A stretch of 8,732 nt of DNA, from NCBI GenBank assembly GCA_903927685.1, contig CAIYOB010000334.1, positions 1-8,732 of the forward strand, given 5' to 3'. Below are positions 1-6,589 of the stretch, piece after piece. The translations under genes and the position numbers were made by a program. This DNA comes from an uncultured Planctomycetaceae bacterium. Lineage in GTDB: Bacteria; Planctomycetota; Planctomycetia; Pirellulales; Pirellulaceae. The notes under the pieces are model-generated. The model saw only the letters and a list, made by a program, of their open reading frames with translations. It was not told the origin of the DNA and searched no databases. The stretch's first letter is position 1; every line of letters begins with the position of its first letter.

Positions 1-667
1 CCGCCAGGACGTCGTTGTGGGCCGCCAGACGCGTCGCCAGCGCCCGGGTCGTCTCGTCGTCGCCGTCATAGTCGGTCACCAACACGACCAGGTGATCGTG
101 CCGCGCCACGTTGGCCGCACACCGCAGCGCGCTGTTGAACGCTTCGCTGGCCCCCGAGGCAGACGCGGCGGACAAGCGGCCGTTCATGCGCACCAGTTCA
201 TGGCAGATCCGCAGCACCGTGCCACGGCTGCGCTGCGGCTTGATTTCGACCGTCTCCTCGTCGCCGAAGATCACGGCACCAACACGGTCGCCGACCTCCA
301 GCGCGCGCCACGCCCCCAGCGCCGCCAGTTCCGCGGCGGCGGTCGCTTTCGTCGTCCGCGCGCTGCCAAAGAACATCGTCGCCCGCTGATCGACCACCAG
401 CAGCACCGGCCGCTCGCGTTCTTCGGAATAGACCCGGACATGCGGCTTTCGCAATCGGGCGGTGGCCCGCCAGTCCATCGAGCGGATATCATCGCCGGGG
501 CGGTAATCCCGCAGTTCCTCGAACGTCAGCCCCCGGCCGCGCAGCCGGGACGCGTGCCGGCCGCTCAGCAGGCTGTGCACCGGCTGCCGCGGCAGCAGCG
601 TGAAACCGCGGGTTTCAAACTGCAGCCGGACTAGATCGTCGAGGGTAGGGTGAATCCGTGTGGTCAT
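1..667 (-). CDS. DUF58 domain protein, C-terminus beyond the window
   Basis: This is the N-terminal part, about 222 residues, of a DUF58 protein; the family is usually near 300 residues, so roughly a quarter lies off the left edge. The family signature is clear: GRGLTFEELRDYRPGDD at about residues 44-60 followed by IRSMDWRATAR, the basic YRPGDD-x-R-x-(I/M)DW block. A vWA-like strand follows (LLVVDQRATMFFGS near residues 89-102; the MIDAS-like site reads D-x-R-x-T), and a second acidic strand, LVVLVTDYDGDD, is near 191-202. DUF58 proteins are normally encoded beside MoxR ATPases, as here, 51 bases downstream of one. The pair is thought to act in chaperone-like assembly or activation of envelope or vWA complexes; the client is unknown here. 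ATG at 667 is the only sensible start, because an in-frame TAG lies just upstream within a palindrome. No Shine-Dalgarno sequence is visible before it. Confidence 0.93.
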   Translation of the reverse strand, partial: MTTRIHPTLDDLVRLQFETRGFTLLPRQPVHSLLSGRHASRLRGRGLTFEELRDYRPGDDIRSMDWRATARLRKPHVRVYSEERERPVLLVVDQRATMFFGSARTTKATAAAELAALGAWRALEVGDRVGAVIFGDEETVEIKPQRSRGTVLRICHELVRMNGRLSAASASGASEAFNSALRCAANVARHDHLVVLVTDYDGDDETTRALATRLAAHNDVLA

Positions 668-677
668 GGTTTCTGTT

Positions 678-704
678 GTGGGACGGATTGGCAATCCGTC
701 CTAC
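678..704. repeat. 27-bp palindromic repeat, copy 1 (moxR-DUF58 gap)
   Basis: The left arm reads GTGGGACGGATTG, the centre base is G, and the right arm is CAATCCGTCCTAC. The arms pair except at the third position, which is G-U in plus-strand RNA but A-C in the mRNA of these minus-strand genes. It fills most of the 51-base gap between the moxR stop and the DUF58 start and ends 10 bases before that start. Confidence 0.93.
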
Positions 705-718
705 CTGAACGCATTACG

Positions 719-1681
<963 letters not shown>

Positions 1682-1691
1682 GGTCTGATTT

Positions 1692-1695
1692 CTCC
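1692..1695 (-). promoter_or_regulatory. Shine-Dalgarno of moxR
   Basis: GGAG lies 10 bases before ATG 1681 and directly touches the palindrome that starts at 1696. It decides the start against the longer frame opening at 1738. If the palindrome folds in the mRNA, it would sit immediately 5' of this ribosome site. Confidence 0.7.
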
Positions 1696-1722
1696 GTAGG
1701 ACGGATTGGCAATCCGTCCTAC
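1696..1722. repeat. 27-bp palindromic repeat, copy 2 (perfect)
   Basis: This is a perfect inverted repeat: arm GTAGGACGGATTG, centre G, arm CAATCCGTCCTAC. It lies between the secreted Trp-rich protein gene and moxR and overlaps the end of the former, whose TAG stop codon (1719-1721) is part of the right arm. It has no T-tract on either side, so it is not a classical intrinsic terminator. Confidence 0.95.
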
Positions 1723-3281
1723 TCTTCGTCCTCGGCATACTCGAGCCGCACGAGGAGGCAGTTCTCGGTCCGCTCCGTGCCGAAGTGCATCAGCAGCGGA
1801 GCCTCTTCCTGGGTCAAATTGTACAGGCCCGTTTCGGCTACGATGGTATCGCTCTCACCGAGACGAAAGGCCACGCGTTGCGTATCCTTGTCGACCTGCC
1901 CCTGGACCGTCTGACTCTGGTCAGTCTCGATGTTGTAAAGCGTGCCGCTGACAATTCCCTCCTTGCTGACGGCCAGCTGGATGACGTGACTCGGCTCGAC
2001 GTCTTTCTCGTTCGTCGAAACGGCGAAGGTCCCCAGTGGCAGCCATTCGGCGGCTGCCGCCTGCTCGTCCGATTGCGGGGGCGGGACCGTCGCGAGGTCC
2101 ATCGCACTCATCGCGAACTCGTCCGCGGTCGCCACCTGCTCGCCGCCCACGAAGACGTTGTTGTTCTGGTAGACGACGTTGCCGCCGCTGCCGTAATCGT
2201 AGTAGACCGGTTTGGCCCAAACGGGTGGCGGCGCGGTCCAGGTGAACCACGTGGTGACACGGCCCCAGGCGGGCACCGTCCACCAGTAACGCGCCGGAAA
2301 ACTGTGACGCCAGAAATGGAAGTGCCAACCGCCCACCGGGAACGGATGCCGACTCCACCAGACAGACGTGAACCAGATGTTGCGGCGATGGGCGGGGATC
2401 CAACCACGGCGCACGCCGCCGGCCCAGCCGCTCCAGAAGCCCAATCGCGCCGGCGGTGGAGCCCACCAGCCGCGCTGAGCAGGATTGACGAAGGCCGTGT
2501 TCCAGCGATTGTGAATACTGACGTTGACGCTGCGGTCGATGTTGACCCACTGCGGACGCTGGCTGATGACCGTGTTGTTGGACCAGCGACTCCGGTCCCC
2601 AAGATTCGGTCGGTCGACCACGCCGGGCCGATTGCCGACGCCAGGACGGTCACCGGGCGCGGGTCGAGCGGGCAGCGTTACGGCGGTACCTCCGCCGGGC
2701 CGAAGCGGTCTGCCCATCCCCAGGAAGTCACCCAAGTCGCCTGGTGACGGGCGGGGGGTAGCGCCCGGTTGAGTGCCGATGCCGGGGCGATTACTGAGGT
2801 CCGGGCGGTTCCCCGGAAGCGGTCGATCACCGAGATTGGGCAGGCTCGTCGTGGGCAGGGAGCCGGGACGCGAGGTCCCGACGGATTGACCGGCTCCCGG
2901 ACGGGACGGAGGAGAGGACGGCAGGTTCGGCCGCGTGCTAATACCGGGCGGCGAGGCGGACCTGGCGCCAGGAGCGAGCCCGCCGCTGGGCCGAGTGACC
3001 GGCGACGTCGGAGACAGACTTGCAGGCGGCCGCGCTGCGGGCTGACTGATGTTCGGCCGGCTCGCGGCCGGGCGGGAGGTTCCCAGGCTTGGCGTGCTGG
3101 GCCGGGAAACAGGCCCCGAGGCAGTGGGGCGAGACACCGCTGCCGCCGGGGAACGCGCTGGGCCGCCGCTGCCAGCCGCCCCGCTGCCGCGCGAGCCTCC
3201 ACCACGCCCCTGCGCTGAAGCGAGGTCCGGTGCGAGGAGGATGACGGCGAGAATCGCAACGCAAGAGGGAACGCGGATCAT
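1719..3281 (-). CDS. Secreted Pro/Arg-rich, Trp-rich protein ('mu-protocadherin-like')
   Basis: A 520-residue exported protein of unknown function. Residues 1-23 form a Sec signal peptide (hydrophobic IAVILLAP-type core, cleavage after ASA). Residues 24-230 are low complexity, rich in Pro, Ser, Arg and Gly, with imperfect short repeats such as NLGDRP, GNRP and PGVGNRPG. Residues 245-355 are extremely aromatic, with 18 Trp. Then comes a VYYDYGSGGNVVYQNNNVFVGG segment (split here as VYYDYGSGG at 359-367 and VVYQNNNVFVGG at 369-380) leading into an acidic linker, and a probable beta-rich C-terminal domain at 412-515. Similar planctomycete proteins are often labelled mu-protocadherin or putative cell-surface protein; the label is not a function. 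The start ATG 3281 overlaps the previous stop as ATGA, with AGGAG 7 bases upstream. The TAG stop lies in a palindromic repeat. Exported, periplasmic or surface location is likely. Confidence 0.9.
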   Translation of the reverse strand: MIRVPSCVAILAVILLAPDLASAQGRGGGSRGSGAAGSGGPARSPAAAVSRPTASGPVSRPSTPSLGTSRPAASRPNISQPAARPPASLSPTSPVTRPSGGLAPGARSASPPGISTRPNLPSSPPSRPGAGQSVGTSRPGSLPTTSLPNLGDRPLPGNRPDLSNRPGIGTQPGATPRPSPGDLGDFLGMGRPLRPGGGTAVTLPARPAPGDRPGVGNRPGVVDRPNLGDRSRWSNNTVISQRPQWVNIDRSVNVSIHNRWNTAFVNPAQRGWWAPPPARLGFWSGWAGGVRRGWIPAHRRNIWFTSVWWSRHPFPVGGWHFHFWRHSFPARYWWTVPAWGRVTTWFTWTAPPPVWAKPVYYDYGSGGNVVYQNNNVFVGGEQVATADEFAMSAMDLATVPPPQSDEQAAAAEWLPLGTFAVSTNEKDVEPSHVIQLAVSKEGIVSGTLYNIETDQSQTVQGQVDKDTQRVAFRLGESDTIVAETGLYNLTQEEAPLLMHFGTERTENCLLVRLEYAEDEE

Positions 3282-4237
3282 GGCTTCGCTCCTGCTTCGT
3301 TCGCTGACTCGCCGGTCGCATCGCCGCTGGACTCCGCGGTGCGAACCACGGTCACCGGATCAGCGGTCGGGACCAGTTCACCGTTGACGGTCTCGCCGAT
3401 GACTTGAACGGTGATCGTATTGTCATCGACCCGGGTAATGACCTGGGTCCCGACCGCGGTTCGACCATCGCGGAGAGTCTGCGACATTTTCAGCATCCAG
3501 GCGTCGTCGTGCCTCGAGACGGTTCCTTGCCCGAACGAGCCGTCGGAGTGGAATATCCAGGTGCGGATCTGCCGGTGCAACGGATCCCAGCCAATGACCT
3601 GCGTCCCCTGCCGTTCCTCGTCCGCGAACCGGGCGGTGAACGAGCGGACCAGAAAGGCCCGGTTCGGTGACCAACGAACCGTCGTGACCACCTGCGCACC
3701 TTCCGCTTGATCCTGCCACGTGCCAACTAACCACTCCAGATCCTGCAGCGCCTCGTGCGGGCTTGTCGGAGGCGGCAGATCCCGTTCGCGCGAGTTACGG
3801 ATCAGCCATGCATTGCCGTCCTTGACGAGCGTGGCCGCAAACACGGACACCACCGGCTCCGCGTCGCCGCCGACGAGCGTCGTCCGCCCCTCGATGACGG
3901 CCACATCCGGCCGGACGAACTGGATGTCGGTGATTTGTCCCGCCAGCCGGGCCCCCGGGGTCTCCTTGAAAAACGCGGCAAAGTGCTGCTGGAGTGCCTC
4001 ACGGCCTTCGATCCGCTGGCCGGAATCCTCCGCGGTCGAAACACAGTCGGGCGACCAGAACGCCGCGGCCGCCGCGGCGTCCTGCTTGTTGAACACCTCC
4101 AGGTAAGCCTTCAGGCGCTGATGAATCACCTCTTGCTCGCCCGGGACGGCCGCAGTGTCCTGGGGGGTATCGGACTGGGCGAGTGCCGCGTGCGTGAGGC
4201 TCATCAACACGGCGCTGACTGCGAAGGTTCGGATCAT
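3278..4237 (-). CDS. Secreted SnoaL-like (SgcJ/EcaC-type) protein with C-terminal DUF1579-like domain
   Basis: A 319-residue exported protein. Residues 1-20 are a signal peptide ending AALA before Gln21. Residues about 36-152 look like an NTF2/SnoaL fold of the SgcJ/EcaC type: a helix with YLEVFNKQDAAAAAAFW, then IEGREALQQHFAAFF, IQFVRPDVAVIEGRTTL and a final strand WLIRNSRERDLPP. Residues about 165-300 resemble a DUF1579-like beta-barrel: LEWLVGTWQ, VIGWDPLHRQIRTWIFHSDG, then repeated strands. The C-terminus is a polar tail. No catalytic residues can be assigned, so any enzymatic name would be a family label only. The start ATG 4237 has AGGGA 9 bases upstream. Its TGA overlaps the next gene's ATG, so the two secreted proteins are probably translated together and may act together. 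This is likely the first gene of the unit that leads to moxR and DUF58. Confidence 0.9.
   Translation of the reverse strand: MIRTFAVSAVLMSLTHAALAQSDTPQDTAAVPGEQEVIHQRLKAYLEVFNKQDAAAAAAFWSPDCVSTAEDSGQRIEGREALQQHFAAFFKETPGARLAGQITDIQFVRPDVAVIEGRTTLVGGDAEPVVSVFAATLVKDGNAWLIRNSRERDLPPPTSPHEALQDLEWLVGTWQDQAEGAQVVTTVRWSPNRAFLVRSFTARFADEERQGTQVIGWDPLHRQIRTWIFHSDGSFGQGTVSRHDDAWMLKMSQTLRDGRTAVGTQVITRVDDNTITVQVIGETVNGELVPTADPVTVVRTAESSGDATGESANEAGAKP
3289..3293 (-). promoter_or_regulatory. Shine-Dalgarno and ATGA start-stop overlap
   Basis: AGGAG lies 7 bases before ATG 3281 and inside the last codons of the upstream secreted gene. Bases 3278-3281 read ATGA on the coding strand, so the stop of one gene and the start of the next share bases. 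This is the usual layout for translational coupling and fixes the start of the Trp-rich protein. Confidence 0.75.
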
Positions 4238-4327
4238 GGTTTATGGTCCCTGTTTGTTCCGGTCGGTTCGACCTGCCTAGTCTCGTATCCAGGATCATCG
4301 GCGCCGTCCGAGCGGCCGCGTTCTTTC
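4238..4327. other. 90-base gap between DUF2252 gene and the secreted-protein gene
   Basis: No open frame with a start signal, no copy of the 27-bp palindrome and no hairpin with a T-tract is visible here. AGGGA at 4247-4251 is the likely ribosome site for ATG 4237. A promoter for the downstream unit could lie here, but I cannot point to convincing -35/-10 boxes. Confidence 0.5.
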
Positions 4328-5749
4328 CTATTCGAGGTCGCGGACGACCTCGATTTGACCGTCGTTGATCGCCGTTTCCAGTTGGGCATGGTCCGCCGCG
4401 GTGCGGTCGGCATAGCGGTCCGCATACTCGACCAGAAGATCGTCGAACGTCTCATCCTCGCCGATGTAACCACGGATCATCATGGCGTCGCCCGAGCGGG
4501 CATGGGCGAAGGCCAGTGTCTTTCCGCACAACCCCGCAAAGACGGCCAACCGCGTCGGACTCAACTCCTCGACAGTGATCTTCCCCTTGCCGTCCCACAG
4601 CTGGCGGAAGTAGAAGTCAATATCGGTGCCGTCGTTGTTTCGCCAACGCGACCAGCCGAGAAACATGTCGCTGGTGGCTTGGATCAGCCGCTGTCCCTCC
4701 ACAACCCGTTGACCGGACTGCTCAAAGACGCTGCTGCCCAGGTATTGTTCGAGTACGGATCGGGTCGCTTGCTTGAATTGGAGAAACAGCGGCGTGCCGT
4801 CATCCGACTCGAGCAGCACAATCAGGCAGCGCGTGCCGACGCTCCCCACTCCCACGACCTTGCGGGCCACGTCGACCAGCGAGAACTGGTCGATCAGCAC
4901 CCGGCGATCGAGCGGCAGGGTCTCCTTGTACGACTCAAAGAACTGGGAGATCTCGGCCCCATGGCGCTCCGCCAGTTCGTCGTCGATGCGGACGGTCCGG
5001 GGCGGATCGGGGACGATCACGCGGCGGCCATCGACGATCGCGGTGAGTTCCGCCAGGGCCCGCATGCTATTCTTGCGCGCGGCCTTGGCCAGCACGCTCT
5101 TCTTCCACTGGCGGTGCTTGCCGCCGTGCTGCGCGACTCGTTCCAGGGCGTCTTCGGCTCGGAAGCGGTAGTAGAAGAGGTCGAGCGGGCTGAGTTCGGA
5201 CGCGGCGATGATGGATTCCCGATAGTCTCGCAGCGCGGCTCGCGTTGCCGCCCGGCACTTCTTGGCAGGGAAGCCGCTGATGCGAGCCGCCACGGTAATG
5301 CTGGCCGCCAGCCGTTTGACATCCCACTCGAACGGTCCGGGAAGCGTTTCGTCAAAGTCGTTGAGATCGAATACCGGCTGGCGGTCCGGACAGTTGAACC
5401 AGCGGAAATTCCCCAGGTGGGCGTCGCCGCAGAGTTCGACCCACAGATCGGTGCGCGGTCCCGCCGCGAGGTCACTGGCCTGGACCGCCGCCGCGCCGCG
5501 CAAATAGGTGAAAGGGCTGTAACTCATCCGTCCGAACCGGAGCGGAATGAGCTGCGGGACTCGCTTCTGGTCCAGGTTCTGCTTCTGCAGGACCGTCAAC
5601 GGATCAACCCGCGGGGGACCGACGGCTGTGTCCGCATGCGCTTCGAGTGGTACCGTGTCGCGCCGCGACCGGCCTTCGTCATACCGGTCGCGCGGCGGCG
5701 CACGAAAGTGTGCCAGGTAAGGGTTCAGGCTTTCGAGCTTGGCGTTCAT
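4328..5749 (-). CDS. DUF2252 family protein, kinase-like motifs
   Basis: A complete 473-residue DUF2252 protein, typical length, no signal peptide. Family blocks are easy to see: FGRMSYSPFTYLRGAA (72-87), CGDAHLGNF (107-115), VFDLNDFDETLPGP (126-139) and EWDVKRLAAS (141-150), DLFYYRFRAEDAL (190-202), VARKVVGVGSVGTRC (294-308), PLFLQFKQA (320-328) and MIRGYIGEDETFDDLL (424-439). CGDAHLGNF and DFDE recall the catalytic loop and metal-binding motif of aminoglycoside-phosphotransferase-type kinases, while VGVGSVG and the Lys in LQFKQA recall a glycine-rich loop and ATP-binding Lys; that comparison is my inference. The substrate is unknown. It starts 10 bases after the YqhA stop and is probably co-transcribed with it. 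The only nearby GGAG (5766-5769) is 16 bases from the start, so translation may depend on coupling. Confidence 0.94.
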   Translation of the reverse strand: MNAKLESLNPYLAHFRAPPRDRYDEGRSRRDTVPLEAHADTAVGPPRVDPLTVLQKQNLDQKRVPQLIPLRFGRMSYSPFTYLRGAAAVQASDLAAGPRTDLWVELCGDAHLGNFRWFNCPDRQPVFDLNDFDETLPGPFEWDVKRLAASITVAARISGFPAKKCRAATRAALRDYRESIIAASELSPLDLFYYRFRAEDALERVAQHGGKHRQWKKSVLAKAARKNSMRALAELTAIVDGRRVIVPDPPRTVRIDDELAERHGAEISQFFESYKETLPLDRRVLIDQFSLVDVARKVVGVGSVGTRCLIVLLESDDGTPLFLQFKQATRSVLEQYLGSSVFEQSGQRVVEGQRLIQATSDMFLGWSRWRNNDGTDIDFYFRQLWDGKGKITVEELSPTRLAVFAGLCGKTLAFAHARSGDAMMIRGYIGEDETFDDLLVEYADRYADRTAADHAQLETAINDGQIEVVRDLE

Positions 5750-5759
5750 GTCCGTGACT

Positions 5760-6239
5760 TCATTTCTCCGGCGGTGCGGAGAATTTGAGGAACAGGCACA
5801 GGGCGGCGATCACGAGGGCGACGCCGGCTCCACCTTGCAGCACCGCCAGCGGGGTGAGCGATTCGACGGCCTTGCCGATAAAGCCCACTGCCATCGCCAC
5901 CACCACGACACCGATGACCTTGTTTTCCAGGTCGGCGAGGCTGGCGATTTTGAACCGCTTGAGCGACTGGTCTCCTTCCTCGCAGATGAACAGCTTGTAG
6001 AGGCCGACCGCAATGATATAGCTGATCGCCCCGACCAGAAACATGTCGATCGCCTCAATGACGGTCAGCGTCAATTGCTTGGCGGTTCTCGCGGAATACT
6101 CCCCCTTCTGCAATAGCTCCAATTCCTGAACCACGACCAGGCCCAGTCCCGAGATCACGACGCTGAGCGTGAGGAAGAGCGAACCGACGACAGGCAAAAT
6201 CATCAGAAATCGGCTGACTTCCAGGAGTTTTCGCAGCAT
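5760..6239 (-). CDS. yqhA: YqhA/UPF0114 family membrane protein
   Basis: A 159-residue inner-membrane protein matching the YqhA (UPF0114) family in length and opening (MLRKLLEVSRFLMILPVVGS). Four membrane segments are predicted by eye at about 10-36, 60-84, 107-125 and 130-151, with a charged loop EEGDQSLKRFKIASLADLENK between the second and third. The molecular function of the family is not established. The frame is open upstream to 6290, but those extra codons only translate the palindromic repeat, and the family start is the MLRK methionine, so 6239 is chosen. The ribosome site is weak (GGGA close to the ATG). The gene is followed after 10 bases by the DUF2252 gene. Confidence 0.92.
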   Translation of the reverse strand: MLRKLLEVSRFLMILPVVGSLFLTLSVVISGLGLVVVQELELLQKGEYSARTAKQLTLTVIEAIDMFLVGAISYIIAVGLYKLFICEEGDQSLKRFKIASLADLENKVIGVVVVAMAVGFIGKAVESLTPLAVLQGGAGVALVIAALCLFLKFSAPPEK

Positions 6240-6263
6240 GGGAATCCCGTGGTTGTTTGATGA

Positions 6264-6290
6264 GTAGGACGGATTGGCAATCCGTCCCAC
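6264..6290. repeat. 27-bp palindromic repeat, copy 3
   Basis: The left arm is GTAGGACGGATTG, the centre base is G and the right arm is CAATCCGTCCCAC. The single arm difference becomes a G-U pair in the mRNA sense of the YqhA gene, whose start is 24 bases further on. The repeat gives the false N-terminal extension GRIANPSY to that gene's frame. Confidence 0.94.
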
Positions 6291-6331
6291 GTTCTCGACG
6301 TCAGACAGTTAGCATCGTTCGAGAAACAAGT

Positions 6332-6381
6332 GTCGTCTTTCGCTCCGCGAAAGAACGTCCTTTCGCGGAGCGAAAGGCGAC
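6332..6381. repeat. 50-bp hairpin repeat, 22-base arms
   Basis: The arms at 6332-6353 and 6360-6381 are inverted copies with one mismatch over 22 bases (a wobble position) around a 6-base loop AACGTC. The core arm reads CTTTCGCTCCGCGAAAG. There is no adjacent T-run, so it looks like a dispersed palindromic element rather than an intrinsic terminator. I remember similar CTTTCGCGGAGCGAAAG hairpins in planctomycete intergenic DNA, but cannot verify that here. Confidence 0.9.
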
Positions 6382-6468
6382 AATCTGACAGTGCTTAGTG
6401 GAGACGGATGGCCGACCCGGATTACGAGTTCGCGAATTCTTGCTTTCCGGCGTGACGCGGAAACAACG

Positions 6469-6520
6469 ACCACGGATCGCACGGATTTCGCGGATGTTTC
6501 TTATCCGTGCCATCCGTGGT
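6469..6520. repeat. 52-bp inverted repeat of CACGGAT units
   Basis: The arms at 6469-6486 (ACCACGGATCGCACGGAT) and 6503-6520 are inverted copies with one mismatch in 18, around a 16-base loop. Within the left side the heptamer CRCGGAT recurs three times at 9-base spacing. Fragments of this ATCCGTG-type repeat are common in intergenic DNA of planctomycetes and some other phyla, as far as I recall. It lies about 70 bases past the sulfatase stop and has no T-tract. Confidence 0.88.
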
Positions 6521-6589
6521 CAAGTGATCTGGTTGCGTCCCACGGCTGGCCCCGCCAGGACGCGGCGGAGCCAACCGGGACGGCAAATG

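Larger units (their letters stand above)
6240..6589. other. 350-base gene-free gap holding three repeat types
   Basis: No credible gene is seen. The gap separates the sulfatase stop from the YqhA start and holds a copy of the 27-bp palindrome, a 50-bp hairpin with 22-base arms and a 52-bp inverted repeat, described separately. The hairpins could end sulfatase transcription, but none is followed by a T-tract. Confidence 0.75.

Noticed and set aside
1696..1722. Intrinsic terminator at palindrome copies
   Set aside because: No copy is followed by a T-tract on either strand, and copies lie between genes that seem to be co-transcribed.
1682..1738. Longer N-terminus for moxR
   Set aside because: The extension translates the palindrome (RTDCQSV) and overlaps the previous gene, whereas ATG 1681 has a well-placed GGAG.
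1785..2747. Plus-strand open frame of 320 codons
   Set aside because: It is antisense to the secreted Trp-rich protein, has no recognisable motif, and the minus strand has the signal peptide and ribosome site.
3755..5788. Plus-strand open frame of 677 codons
   Set aside because: It runs antisense to the DUF2252 gene and part of the SnoaL-like gene, its product is rich in Arg/His/Asp-type shadow composition and matches no family I know. In high-GC DNA the frame opposite codon positions of a real gene often stays open.
6240..6290. Longer N-terminus for the YqhA protein
   Set aside because: The extra 17 residues come from the palindrome and flanking DNA, and the family begins at MLRKLLE.
6304..6392. 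GACAGT direct repeat on both sides of the 50-bp hairpin as a target-site duplication
   Set aside because: It is only six bases long and sits at unequal distances (22 and 5 bases) from the hairpin ends, so chance is sufficient.
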